DNA of 64,000 nucleotides, from contig CP136063.1 in NCBI GenBank assembly GCA_032622095.1, positions 32,430,987 to 32,494,986 on the forward strand. Reading direction: 5' to 3'. A model generated the notes under the pieces. That model was not told the origin of the DNA, made no database searches, and saw only the letters and a program-made list of their open reading frames with translations. The translations under genes were made by a program, and so were the position numbers. Shown here in pieces: positions 21,901-33,675 of the stretch (position 1 is the first letter of the stretch; the number at the start of each line of letters is the position of its first letter). This DNA is from Siphonodentalium dalli. Its lineage: Eukaryota > Mollusca > Scaphopoda > Gadilida > Siphonodentaliidae.

Positions 21901-23710
21901 ATCTCACCCACCTGTCACAGTGAACCTGATCCGTCATAAGCCTGCAATCTGATTAACGGTCTCTGCTATATATATGTCTCTCGGTCACGGGCAAACCAGC
22001 CAATAACAGAGAGAATTATATCTCACCCACCAGTCACAGTGAACCTGATCCGTCATAAGCCTGCAATCTGATTAACAGTCTCTGCTATATATGTCTCTCG
22101 GTCATGGGCAAACCAGCCAATAACAGAGAAAATTATATCTCACTCACCTGTCACAGTGAACCTGGTCCGTCATAAGCCTGCAATCTAACAGTCTCTGCTA
22201 TATATGTCTCTCGGTTACGGGCAAACCAGCCAATAACAGAGAGAATTATATCTCACCCACCTGTCACAGTGAACCTGATCCGTCATAAGCCTGCAATCTG
22301 ATTAACGGTCTCTGCTATATATATGTCTCTCGGTCACAGGCAAACCAGCCAATAACAGAGAGAATTATATCTCACCCACCTGTCACAGTGAACCTGATCC
22401 GTCATAAGCCTGCAATCTAATGGTCTCTGCTATATATGTCTCTCGGTCACGGGCAAACCAGCCAATAACAGAGAGAATTATATCTCATCCACCGTCACAG
22501 TGAACCTGATCCGTCATAAGCCTGCAATCTAACAGTCTCTGCTATATATGTCTCTCGGTCAAGGGCAAACCAGTCAATAACAGAGAGAATTATATCTCAC
22601 CCACCTGTCACAGTGAACCTGATCTGTCCTAAGCCTGCAATCTAACAGTATTTGCTATATATGTTTCTCGGTCACGGGCAAACCAGCCAATAACAGAGAG
22701 AATTATATCTCACCCACCTGTCACAGTGAACCTGATCCGTCATAAGCCTGCAATCTAATGGTCTCTGCTATATATGTCTCTCGGTCACGGGCAAACCAGC
22801 CAATAACAGAGAGAATTATATCTCATCCACCGTCACAGTGAACCTCATCCGTCATAAGCCTGCTATCTGATAAACGGTCTCTGCTATATATGTCTCTCGG
22901 TCACGGGCAAACCAGCCAATAACAGAGAGAATTATATCTCACCCACCTGTCACAGTGAACCTGATCCACCATAAGCCTGCTATCTGATTAACGGTCTCTG
23001 CTATATATGTCTCTCGGTCAAGGGCAAACCAGCCAATAACAGAGAGAATTATATCTCACCCACCTGTCACAGTGAACCTGATCCACCATAAGCCTGCTAT
23101 CTGATTAACGGTCTCTGCTATGTCTCTCGGTCACAGGCAAACCAGCCAATAACAGAGAGAATTATATCTCACCCACCTGTCACAGTGAACCTGATCCGTC
23201 ATAAGCCTGCAATCTAATGGTCTCTGCTATATATGTCTCTTGGTCACGGGCAAACCAGCCAATAACAGAGAGAATTACGGTATATCTCATCCACCGTCAC
23301 AGTGAACCTGATCCGTCATAAGCCTGCAATCTAACAGTCTCTGCTATATACATGTATGTCTCTCGGTCAAGGGCAAACCAGCCAATAACAGAGAGAATTA
23401 TATCTCACCCACCTGTCACAGTGAACCTGATCCACCATAAGCCTGCTATCTGATTAACGGTCCCTGCTATATATGTCTCTCGGTCAAGGGCAAACCAGCC
23501 AATAACAGAGAGCATTATATCTCACCCACCTGTCACAGTGAACTTAATCCGTCATAAGCCTGCAATCTGATTAACAGTTTCTGCTATACATGTATATGTG
23601 TCTCGGCCATGGGCAAACCAGCCAATAACCGAGATATGTCACCTACCCGGTACCTGTCATAGTGAACCTGATCCGTCATAAGCCTGCAATCTGATTAACG
23701 GTCTCTGCTA
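18936..23710 (+). repeat. Satellite-like array, ~41 copies of a ~117-bp unit
   Basis: I counted 41 occurrences of the core 'ggcaaaccagccaataac' or a one-base variant at ~117-bp spacing; indels make units of roughly 106-120 bp. Landmarks in each unit are 'tatatgtctctcggtcacgg', 'gagagaattatatctcac', 'gtcacagtgaacctgatcc' and 'cataagcctgcaatctgatt'. Some variants recur as blocks: the form with 'ccaccataagcctgctatc' followed by a shortened 'acagagaattat' appears about 475 bp (four units) apart at ~20.75 and ~21.23 kb, a sign of local block duplication. No long frame runs through it. Confidence 0.95.
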
Positions 23711-24053
23711 CCGCTATTCTCAAAGTAATTGACCAGAAAAATGGGGTGATACCCCGGTCATGACCGCGGTGATACCGGTAATAAACGGTAGCGGTATCGA
23801 GACGGTCATGGCGTGGAGTTACGGTATTGGGCGATAATGATACCGTGGTCTTTTAGCGGGCACCGCATTAATTTTGTTGAATACCGCGGTGATTTTCATG
23901 GAACTCTTTTAGGGGAGGTATTTACTCACACATACTTGTTCGCGTTAACAAGCGGTATCAGTACCGCGGTATTGGAGGATACCGCGGTATAGTACCGCCA
24001 TATTAACGGGGTGACACCACATTATTGGTGGTCAATTACTTTAAGTATAGCGG
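23711..24053 (+). mobile_element. MITE family A, copy 1 (343 bp, TA target)
   Basis: The ends are CCGCTATTCTCAAAGTAATT and the inverted CCGCTATACTTAAAGTAATT, with TA on both sides. It is inserted in a unit of the 117-bp array: the unit reads 'tctctgcta' before it and 'tatatgtct' after it, as in the 'tctctgctatatatgtct' of other units. The interior is full of ccgcggtat-type palindromes, so the whole element can fold. Other copies are at 31415, 32128, 35373 and 44299. Confidence 0.93.
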
Positions 24054-24246
24054 TATATGTCTTTCTCAATAACTGAGAGAATTCTATGTCACTTACCTGT
24101 CACGGTGAACCTGATCTTTATACATGTATGCCTCCAATCTGATTAAACCTCTGCTACATTTATATATCACTCTCAGCCATTAATTGAGGGATCCTGTGAA
24201 CAGATTTGTTTGGTCAATTATTAAAGTGATGTGAAACACTCCAGTA
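24054..24246 (+). repeat. Degenerate last units of the 117-bp array
   Basis: After the MITE, 'ctttctcaataactgagagaattc' and 'cacctg...gtgaacctgat' words continue the array with many changes up to about 24190, the expected decay at an array edge. Confidence 0.65.
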
Positions 24247-24642
24247 CTTTTGAGTGCCTAATAAACATACATGTATGATTATCAAAATTGAGGTAAAATT
24301 CCCACCTGTACGATCGTAATTTGGCCCTGTACGTTTATTAACTTAACAAAAAGAAATAATTCACCAATCTTAAATTGTGTTATTCATAAAGAAATGAACT
24401 TTGATTGTTGACAAACAGTTATCAGCACACTGCAGATTCACAGACCTGGCTATCCATTGAAACTATTTCTGTCACATGGCATCAGTAAACCAGTCAGATG
24501 GTCCATTTTGTGGGGATGTATGGTACTAATATTTTCAGTCTGTACGTTTATTCCGCCCTGTACTATTACATGTATTCAATTACGCGACATTATCCAACCT
24601 GTACTATTATTCCAACTTGTACTTTTATTAGGCACTCAAGAG
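24247..24642 (-). mobile_element. TA-inserting MITE, second copy of the 8783-9176 family
   Basis: This is the reverse complement of 8783-9176 over its full length, with termini CTTTTGAGTGCCTAATAAA and the inverted CTCTTGAGTGCCTAATAAA. It is flanked by TA (24245-24246, 24643-24644). A 62-codon frame inside is a by-product. Confidence 0.88.
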
Positions 24643-24892
24643 TAGTGTGACCAAATTTAGAAATAGTGAATAATCTTTTCAAAAGTTTATAGCTGATAGT
24701 TGCATCTCTGGAAGTGAATATTTACATTTGAGTGTAGTCGGATGTTTTCTTTAGAGTGGTAAGGTTGATATTCTGCAGATATCCGACTTAAAATACTACA
24801 TTCTTTCATATGGTGTGGTGCCTGGATACTAACTTACCAGTTTCACATACTCGTACAAGTCCATAATATATATTTAAAACATTGTGGTAAAT

Positions 24893-25670
24893 GAAAGTGT
24901 CGATGACACTGTAGCTCAACTTTGTAAAGAAGGTAATTTTTTAGTGATGAGCAGTAAAGGATTTAGTCATACATTTCCACAGAGTAAAATCCAAGATGGC
25001 TGCTGGCGGTCATGTTTTTTGTCCGAATGACCCCAAAATGACTCGTTCCAATCTACATTCCAATTTTAACACCCATGACAAATTTCATGATGATCAGACT
25101 AAAGGTACGATATGTAGTCCGTGCTAAAAGATTTAGTCACAAAAAGAGTAGAATCCAAGATGGCTGCTGGCGGCATGTTTTTTGGACTCTTTCCACATCT
25201 ACATTCCAATTTCAACAGCGATGACAAATTTCATGATGATCAGACTAAAGGTACGACCTGTAGCCCGTGCTAAAAGATTTAGTCATAAAAAGAGTAGAAT
25301 CCAAGATGGCTGCTGGCGGCATGTTTTTTGGCCGAATGACCCCAAAATGACTTGTTCCCATCTACATGTACATGTCATTGTTAACATCAATGACAAAGTT
25401 TATGATAATCTGACAAAAGGTACGACCTGTAGCCTGTGCTAAAAGATTTAGTCATAAAAAGAGAAGAATCCAAGGTGACTGCTGGAGGCCATCTTTTTTT
25501 AGCCGAATGACCCCAAAATGAGTCGTTCCCATCTACATGTCATTGTCAACATCCATGACAAATTTTATGATGATCCGACCAAAGGTACGACCTGTAGCCC
25601 GTGTCAAAGGATTTAGTCATGCAACGAGTAAAATCTAAGATGGCTGCCGACGGCCATGTTTTTGGGCCCG
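24893..25670 (+). mobile_element. Truncated copy of the composite ~165-bp-unit element
   Basis: It begins with 'gaaagtgtcgatgacactgt' and TAGCTCAACTTT as at 8420-8452, then has about five ~165-bp units, and breaks off near 'gggcccggggtaaaatt' without the 3' hairpin. Confidence 0.75.
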
Positions 25671-25941
25671 GGGTAAAATTAAGTAAAATACACCTCAATT
25701 TGAATAATCTTCAATAAACTACATTGCATCAATGATCAAGAAAATATTTCATGTTTGGCTACTATTACTAGTAAATTCATATTATCGACTTGTTCCGAGT
25801 TTGTGAAGCTGATGAGTTGCTATTCAGGCATTATGCCAACCTGGAGAATATAGCATGCTACTAACATTGCCGAAAATTTCAAAGAAATCGGCCATACCAT
25901 TCAATAAGAAAAACGTTGTAAACTACATGTATGCTCAATTG

Positions 25942-26108
25942 TATAAGGATTAACTGTCATGTTGACCGTTTTTATGGAGATGTAACCGTGAGGTAAGTGG
26001 TCATAACTTGTGTAAAACCTGAAGAGTTTTACATACAAGTTATGTATAGCCACTTACCTCTTGCTTACATCTCCATAAAAACAGTCCACATGACAGTTAA
26101 TCCTTATA
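25942..26108. repeat. Fold-back element (167 bp)
   Basis: The left arm 'tataaggattaactgtcat...' and the right arm '...atgacagttaatccttata' pair over about 75 bases each, with a few mismatches and a small loop at 'acctgaaga'. A stretch such as 'tttttatggagatgtaa' has an exact inverse partner except for one base. There is no coding content. Confidence 0.8.
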
Positions 26109-27006
26109 TTTATATACATTTAGCGAAAAAGCCACTTTTTAAAAATGTATTTAAATCGAAATGTGTATCGTGACAAAACCAGCCTAAAATATCCAATACT
26201 ACTAGCACCCTTGTCAAAAGTTAACAGGAACAATTTCTTTATATTGAAACCAGATGATTTAATTTAAGTAAACCATGTGCGAGTCCAAATGCGCCCAAAA
26301 CATTACGCATTTTTCTTTCCGGTATTGATGACGTATCGATGTAATTATGGGCTTGCAGTTATGAGCTGTTGAGTGTTCATCGAGAAATAACTGCAACTAC
26401 ATGTAGTCACGTGGGCGCCGACCAATCGAGATGCTTGATTTAGTGAATATCACATTTAGTATCTAAATACAAATATTTACATCTGAATTCAGGATGCAAC
26501 AATTGTCGACAAACACAAATAATTTTGCCATCCAGTGTCAGGGCATTTTATTAATATATCAGAATGACAATGCGTGTTGGCAATTTGGATTAATAATCAT
26601 AAAAAGAACAACTTTGAGCACAATTATTCTCCATTTATATTGGATCACCCTACTGGAGTGTTTCATATCACTTTAACATATTATTACTTATTAGGCCATC
26701 ACGATTATTAGACACCTGAGAGTATCAATACATGTAAGCCAGTTTGCATTGTAAAATTGTTGTTACTTCTGATAAATCTATACAGATCTACATCTACTAG
26801 TACATGTACACAATATTAGACTTATTAGTCTTCTGCACATGTTAGATGAATCAAATATATCAAGAAGGTAAGAATAAAGCACAACTGCCGTAATATTATC
26901 ACAAACTTGACTTCTAGCTGATATTCTGAAACTGAAAGCATTTTAAAATCTAAAATCCAAATATCCAATAGACAATTTTAATGCATACTGTACAGGTAAT
27001 GAATAG
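26109..27006. other. Intergenic stretch
   Basis: AT-rich sequence with no gene, repeat or motif I can support. A 60-codon frame at 26494-26676 has no recognisable features. Confidence 0.4.
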
Positions 27007-27170
27007 ATAGAACCGCATGAGTGTCTGGATTTTGACGTAATTATCGCACGAGATTTGTTGGCGGAGCGATACCTCGAGTGCGGGACGCAGTCCCGCACGT
27101 GAGGTATCGCGTTCCGCCAACAAATCGAGTGCGATAATTCGTCAAAATCCAGACACTCATGCGGTTCTAT
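27007..27170. repeat. Near-perfect palindrome (164 bp)
   Basis: The arms start ATAGAACCGCATGAGTGTCT and end with its exact inverse. Pairing continues through 'ggattttgacg', 'ttgttggcgga' and 'gcgggac' almost to the centre near 27087, with a few one- to three-base differences. It could extrude as a cruciform or, if transcribed, form a ~75-bp hairpin. TAGAACCGCA occurs once more at 27383. A 145-codon minus-strand frame across it is judged accidental. Confidence 0.88.
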
Positions 27171-27451
27171 TTTTATTACATATCTCCGTATCATAGTAAA
27201 TTGACTCACAATCGTACATCTCCGGTACAGAAAATGTGAATTTAATTGAGTTTTAACACTGAATGAAATAGTTCCGTCAACAGATTGCACTAGTGCGATT
27301 CTGAGAATTATCACACGCCTGGAAACTCGTGCAATCATGCGAATTACGTTGATAGATATGTAATAAAAGTTATTCTCCATTTTAGAACCGCAGCATCATT
27401 ATAGCGTCAAGTTCGAGGGGGGCTAAGCTGCGACCCCTCCTCAAAACAAAC

Positions 27452-28126
27452 ATGACTGATCAAATGAAATCATGGAATATATACATGAATGTTCATGGAG
27501 GAGGAACACTCACGGAACTCAAAAAGGATGCCATGAGAAAAATTCATCAACTCAGGGCTGGAAACTGTGACAGTGTAATTTTTGTTGTGTTTATTGGAGG
27601 CATCTGCGATATCACAACAAAAATTAGACTGTCACAGCATCAAAAACAAATATCTTTTAGCACTGATTCCGAACAACATATAATTGATACAACAGTTAAA
27701 GCCATAAATGTCACTGTAGACTCATTACAGAATGAACAAATTAAATGTAAATTTGCAAATGTTGTGTACTCATATTTGGTGATGTACAATGACCATCTGA
27801 TCAGAACCAGGAAGTTGACAGTGGAACCAATGTTTACCGCTGAAGAGTTGGAATCCCAGCAAAAGCCTCTGGAGGAGACAGTAAAGCAAGTTAATGCACA
27901 TATTGTCTCTGTCTGCGAGGCCAAGGGGGTATCAACTCTTCGGCTGGAACGTGCTCTCCACAGGCACAAGAACATGACATGTGGCAGAAGTAAATCAAAC
28001 AGGATGCCTCATGATTACATATCTTATGCAGATATGTATGATGGAGTGCATCCTGGTGATAAGTTGGCACAATCGTGGTGCACACTTTTATGCAAATCAA
28101 TCACTCATGATTTGAAATTGTTTTAA
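27452..28126 (+). CDS. SGNH/GDSL-hydrolase-like protein, 5'-incomplete
   Basis: The frame encodes 224 residues. NVHGGGTL at 13-20 may correspond to the block II glycine region. VFIGGICDITTK at 46-57 stands where block III (GxND) is expected, with Cys52 in place of Asn. YDGVHPGDKLAQSW at 196-209 is a typical block V with Asp197 and His200. Block I, which carries the nucleophilic serine (GDS), is absent from the frame, so either an upstream exon is missing or the ORF is a broken copy. SGNH-like domains are known both in host esterases and in ORFs carried by invertebrate mobile elements; the surrounding repeats favour the second. No terminal repeats of a carrier were found. Confidence 0.55.
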   Translation: MTDQMKSWNIYMNVHGGGTLTELKKDAMRKIHQLRAGNCDSVIFVVFIGGICDITTKIRLSQHQKQISFSTDSEQHIIDTTVKAINVTVDSLQNEQIKCKFANVVYSYLVMYNDHLIRTRKLTVEPMFTAEELESQQKPLEETVKQVNAHIVSVCEAKGVSTLRLERALHRHKNMTCGRSKSNRMPHDYISYADMYDGVHPGDKLAQSWCTLLCKSITHDLKLF

Positions 28127-29826
28127 AGGCATGGATGGCCTTTGTTATAGGTTTTAACTTATGAGTTAGAAATAGCACTTGTCGAAATAATCAAATTATA
28201 AAAATTTCCTAAATACTGTCCTAATTATGTATAATGATGGTATGAATGAGATCAGTCTAATAAAAACTATACTAGATGCTCAATTGATTTTGTTGGCACG
28301 ATTTCTCCTGTTCAAAATAAGTTATTCCATACGAGTGCCCAGACTTCAAGTGAAAAGACTGAAATACGACATGACACACATTGTGCGAGTCGAGCATTGG
28401 TTCATATCTCATTCGTCCGAAAGCACATAAAGACAGAGCTATAAGCAAAACAATGAACATTGGAGTAGTTTATGATGTGATGGTTTATCGTAACTTTACC
28501 CCCACCCCCTGTGCAGCTCCCTCTACCGGTATGTTACAACCCTTCCCCATAGAATTTCTTACCTACATGTACATGTAGATGTAGTATAACCTTTTACTTT
28601 TTCATGACGAGAGCTGCGCTGGTGCAGTATTAAAGGTATACATATAGGTATTTTCCAGCAAATGAATTTTGAACTGTATATGCCTCTGCAGAAGTAATAA
28701 TCTGCTTACATAAAAGGGGGAAAATGCACATGGGGTTGAGGGTCATAACACACTGTTAGGTTATAGACAACTTGGTGGGAGGTATAACCAAGCTTTAGTT
28801 AGTGAGGTCTCTCCAGTGTTCATTGTTTTAATTATCGCATGCATACCCTTAAATATGTGATAATTACGGATCTTACGATGGATGTAATAGTACATGTACA
28901 AGAAGAAAGTACATGTATGTCTATATTTTAATACCACTTCCGTTGATGGTGGTTGTACAATCTAGCTATTTTAACAGCATTACCCACTTCAAAGTCCATC
29001 CATATCTTTAAATTATTCACTACTACTATGTTATTATTCTCAATGATTATCATGAGCCAAATCTGAAATGCATAAAATTGTTGATTAGCCAGTCAGGCGT
29101 GGGGGATGGTTAATAGAATATTTGCAGGAATATATGCCTTTTTTTTTTGCATCTTGCTTTTTCCACCGATACCCATCACCCCAAAACCTGAAGAAAAAAA
29201 AGAGTTCACTCCTAATTTTTTAACACCTCCCCATATTTAAGACCGCATTAGACTACCGGTATACTGATATCACTCATACATGTGACTGGGGAAATATCAC
29301 CCTTAGTAACAGACCAACACCCAACAGACTCAGGCATACCTTCCTGCAAATATGTTATTTAATACCCCACCCTTCTGGATTAGGCCTAGAAAAGTGTTTT
29401 CCCACCCCGAGCCAAAGCCAAAGAAATAGTCATTTGGGAGCGTTAATTTTGATTATGCATCTTTAAATCATTAAATATGATTGTTATCGACAGGGTGTAA
29501 TTACTCATTTTGATTGGAACTGTTAGAAATATACTAGTATCGTCTCTTTCATAGAGTAATGTTAGGCATGAAATTAATGTCGGTCACGCATAGTTTGTGC
29601 AAGTTGCATCAAAAGATATTTCATGCCAGTTCTTAGCTTAAATTTAGCCTTAACATTATTTTGAATTATCTACCATTAATACCGTACAAATAAATCATTT
29701 GAGTTTCTGTAAATTTAAGAGAAAGTTTATTTGAAAAAATGTTTGCACAGTATCTTGATATTTTCCTGTAATGTCAGTCACGGTAACGTAAGCCAATGTC
29801 ATGTTCCTCTGCAAGCTGCAAAACAA
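28127..29826. other. Intergenic stretch
   Basis: No gene is seen. 'cttttt catgacgagagctgcgctggtgcag' near 28595-28640 is a fragment also found in the duplicated block at 33.0 and 34.4 kb. The rest is AT-rich with scattered TACATGTA. Confidence 0.4.
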
Positions 29827-30110
29827 AGTTCAGTCCCCTCACCACACGATGTCTGAACGCTGCCGGCACGTGTATTTTCTTATTAAATCTAACATTTTTT
29901 ATTGAACTGTTTTGCCAGTTATAATTTATTCTGGCTTGATCTAGACCATTTTCAAATAAATGTCAACAGTTCAGTTTCTCAAAATAATGCCGAAAAGAGG
30001 TGAAACCTACAAAAATCTTGAATAAATAATGCGACATTTCTTCACATTATAACAATTTACGTGTACGTGCTGGCAGCGGTAAGTCCTGCGTAGGGGACTG
30101 AACTCTGCAC
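29827..30110. repeat. Fold-back element with spaced arms
   Basis: The left arm (~29827-29876) contains AGTTCAGTCCCCT and CGCTGCCGGCACGTGTA. The right arm (~30059-30110) contains the inverses TACGTGCTGGCAGCGG and AGGGGACTGAACT. Outside the arms, 'cttgatattttcctgtaatg' and a close variant with 'tcagtcacg' form a direct repeat (29755 and 30184). Confidence 0.65.
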
Positions 30111-31412
30111 GGAGCTTGGTTCCTCTGTCATACATGTATATGTACATGTACATTAGAATAAAATATATTAATTGCATTTTCCCTTGATATTTTGATGTAA
30201 TGTCAGTCACGCAAACACTGAACCATTTGAACAATGCCATGTGATCTTTGCTTAACAAAATTCAGAACAATATAATATTTGGGTGCCTGCGTGGCACAAG
30301 ACAAAATCACACATACCGGTACATGTAGCAGCAAGATTGTATATTTACATTTGTACTACAGCTGTAGTAGCTCATAAGATGACATTGGCGCTTGGGAAGA
30401 GTTCTTTAAATGTTATGCCAGTCACATGGAATTGCCCCATTACTATTTATAATAAATAGAACAATTTAATAACTAATATACCAAGAGACTAATTGGGCAT
30501 CAGATTGATCAATAACAGATCTACTACTGGCCTGTACAGATCCATCGTGAATCCGGACTACCGCTATACATTTCAAACAATACATGTATCCTATCGTGTC
30601 ATATGTATTTCAATAGGGGAAATCATATAAGTTCTGAAGATGGTCATGGTCATACCGGTAAGAGCAACACTTGCTTCTCTTAATAACTGTATACATGTTG
30701 ACAAGGCAACCTATTAATTAATTTTCCAAAAATCTCAATTTACTAGTAGTAGACCAAGGGTAAACCCTGGTTGGGATAATAAGTTAGATAATAGATAAAT
30801 TGATATTGCAGTGGTTTTCTTTTTCAAATACCTGCTGTCAATCTTTCAAGTTACCTTCAGTACATGTACGGTACATGACAAATTTGTTTGTTTTTAAAAC
30901 CACTTTTAGGAATTGAGATTTTTAGAAAATTCACTAATAAGGCGCCATCCATAAGTATGTGTATTTGACTCATCTAACATGTACATGTAGCTAAATAGAT
31001 GTACACAGCTGCATTTTAGTTTAACATGAACTCCATCTCCAATTACAAATGTTCATTCTGATATTTAGTGTACAGTGACATGTATTGTATTGTTATCGTA
31101 TTGATTCATATTGTATCATTTCTCATGAATCATGTGTCATATTGTATCCTGACCACATCAAGTACATGTATCGTTACAGCCCCACTGTACTAACCTACTT
31201 CCGTTAAGGACTTCAAATGAGGTTATAATTTATAAAATGCAATACAACCAGTCAACCACTTAGAGGAGTATGTGGTTAAAACACATGTAATGATCAACTG
31301 GTATGAAACAGTAACTTCCATTACAAGTGTGAAACAAATGAAACAGTTACAGGTATAGTAGCTGCATGTATATGTACTGTATTTAAGTGTGTCAGCAGTC
31401 AATAAATACATG
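30111..31412. other. Intergenic stretch
   Basis: No gene is seen. At about 31080-31188, 'tgtatcg...gtatcgttacagcccca' resembles the right end of the hAT element at 7137-8160 and may be a decayed relative. Confidence 0.35.
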
Positions 31413-31414
31413 TA

Positions 31415-31758
31415 CCGCTATTCTCAAAGTAATTGACTAGAAAAACAGGGTAATACCCCGGTCTTGACCGCGGTAATACCGGTAATAAACGGTAGCTGTA
31501 TCGAGGTGGTCACAGCAGTGGAATTACGGTATTGGGCGATAATGATACCGTGGTCTTTTAGCGGGCACCGCATTAATTTTTTTGAATAGCGCAGTGATTT
31601 TCATGGAACACTTTGAGGGGAGGTATTTACTCCCACATACTTGTTCGAGTTAACAAGCGGTATCAGTACCGCGGTATTGGAGGATACTGCGGTATAGTAC
31701 CGCGGTATTAACGGGGTGACACCACGTTATTGGTGGTCAATTACTTTAAGTATAGCGG
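31415..31758 (+). mobile_element. MITE family A, copy 2 (344 bp)
   Basis: Same ends as copy 1 (CCGCTATTCTCAAAGTAATT; inverse CCGCTATACTTAAAGTAATT), flanked by TA at 31413-31414 and 31759-31760. It carries several private changes, for example 'gactagaaaaacagggtaa', so it is an older or independent insertion. Confidence 0.92.
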
Positions 31759-31934
31759 TATAACCAGGGTTCCTTTTAATAAAGCATATAATGGCAGTGC
31801 CACAGCACTGACAGCAGTCACAGAACCGTTAATTGCAGTGGAGTTATTGTTTTCAATGCAGTAATAAAAGCATAATAACCCTAGTCACCTGGTTGATTGC
31901 TTACATGTATGGCAGTACAGTAGTATGTTTACTA

Positions 31935-32662
31935 AGGTACTCAATACGATAAAACTCCTCTCAATTACTATTTCAATGGCTTCAGGGGTCAAAAATATTT
32001 GATTCGAGTCGAGGAAGCCACCCACCAAAGCTCAGATTTATCAGATATCGATTTTAGAAATCTATTATTTTTCATTATCGGGAATACTTTCTGTCCCAGA
32101 AGTTTGCCGAAAAAGCCGACAGACATACCCCCCTATTCTCAAAGTAATTGACCAGAAAAACTGGGTGATACCCCGGTCATGACCGCGGTGATACCAGTAA
32201 TAAACGGTAGCGGTATCGAGACGGTCATGGCGGTGGAGTTACGGTATTGGGCGATAATGATACCGCGGTCTTTTAGCGGGCACCGCATTAATTTTGTTGA
32301 ATACCGCGGTGATTTTCATGGAACTCTTTGAGGGGAGGTATTTACTCACACATACTTGTTCGCGTTAACAAGCGGTATCAGTACCGCGGTATTGGAGGAT
32401 ACCGCGGTATAGTACCGCCATATTAACGGGGTGACACCACGTTATTGGTGGTCAATTACTTTAAGTATAGCGGTACTCTCGATACTAAATTCCATTGAAC
32501 AAAATGTTGATATACAACACATTTTGGGCAATTATATACGATAGTTCGCAGTCGTTATTTTTGGATAAATAATCGATTCTGATAACTAAAGTGACCTTTG
32601 ATAAAATTTTGTTGTTGTTGGAATCTATTGAGATGGGGACCCTCTGATCGGATTGAGTACCT
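31935..32662 (+). mobile_element. piggyBac-like MITE broken by a family A MITE
   Basis: The left end AGGTACTCAA and right end TTGAGTACCT pair with each other and match the intact copy at 39021-39485. TTAA follows the right end (32663-32666), while the left flank has drifted to ACTA. The element is interrupted at 32128-32473 by MITE A copy 3, so this insertion is older than that one. Confidence 0.75.
32128..32473 (+). mobile_element. MITE family A, copy 3, nested
   Basis: It shares the full family A structure; the left terminus has become a run of six C before TATTCTC. TA flanks it at 32126-32127 and 32474-32475. It sits inside the piggyBac-like element. Confidence 0.9.
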
Positions 32663-33177
32663 TTAACTTTACATAGTGTGAGCTGTTTGAATACTAGTAG
32701 TTCTACTCTACAAGTTCTACATCATTATTCCACATGTTGTTTCCGTGTTCTGTATAATACAGCTCTGTTATAACTCATACCGGTATATAGATAATACTTC
32801 ATGCTTAAAGACATACTACCAGTACTACATGTACTGGTACATGTTCATGTATGCTGTCCTAATCGAGTGCCGATGCTAAGGCCACAATCTGCATAGGCCT
32901 TTACAAATGTATCGTTACTAATATGATGTATCAGTACGTTGTACATGTACATATATGTACAATGTATACACTAGAAATGTGTAACCAGCTGACTATAAAA
33001 ACTGCAGTACATGACACTCATTTTATCCCTTTCATGACGAGAGCTGCGCTGGTGCAGCACTAATGATCCTGTGGCAGTGCATTCTCTGTGGCCTCTTATT
33101 CATATCATATAATGCACTGGCTTAAAAGGTGAAGATAAATATTGTTTGACCAATGCATTATTTTATATACATGCAAG

Positions 33178-33675
33178 CAGGGAAGGATCCAGGGCTCTTT
33201 TGATACCTGTTACAGGTTTGGGCGCCCAAACTCTGGTGGCCTAAATGTCCCCAAATTGCAAGTGGATAGTTTTATTAAAGCTGAATTTTCTATATTCTGA
33301 AGGAAATCTTCTATTATAATTCAACAACATGCAATGCAAATCATCAATATACAGTTGTCCAGTGAGAAATATTTTAACCCTTTCATGACTGGGACTTCTT
33401 GAAATTTAGCAAAAATCCTGTGCCAATGCATTCTCTTATATAAATGATAGTCTCCCATCTAAGGAGCCTCACATATATAAGATAATACATTGGCCTTTAT
33501 CTTGACCTTGTAAGCCAGTGCATTTTCTTATGCGGGATCTTTAATGCTGCACCTAAGGGAGGGGGACTACCCCCCGTACCTACCCCCATCTCGGGCCTAC
33601 GGCCCTCGGGATATGCCTTCGACATATCATGGTCCCAAAACAGGTGTCCCCAAAAAATCCCTGGATCCATCCCTG
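33178..33675 (+). mobile_element. hAT-type MITE, second copy (498 bp)
   Basis: The ends are CAGGGAAGGATCCAGGG and the inverse CAGGGATGGATCCAGGG, with the 8-bp duplication CATGCAAG at 33170-33177 and 33676-33683. The uninterrupted sister block has a single CATGCAAG at 34573-34580, which proves the target duplication. It is the reverse complement of 124-636. Confidence 0.95.

Noticed and set aside
18936-23710. CRISPR array
   Set aside because: Whole units including the between-core parts are repeated, with no unique spacers, and the DNA is eukaryotic; it is a satellite.
24457-24645. 62-codon hydrophobic ORF
   Set aside because: It lies entirely within the TA-inserting MITE and is not kept in the copy at 8783-9176.
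26943-27380. 145-codon minus-strand ORF
   Set aside because: It runs across the 164-bp palindrome and adjoining sequence, so a third of it is self-complementary; no motif or splice context supports it.
31080-31188. Right end of a second BED-type hAT element
   Set aside because: 'gtatcgttacag' words resemble the 8160 end, but no left end or target duplication could be found, so it is mentioned only as a possible decayed relative.
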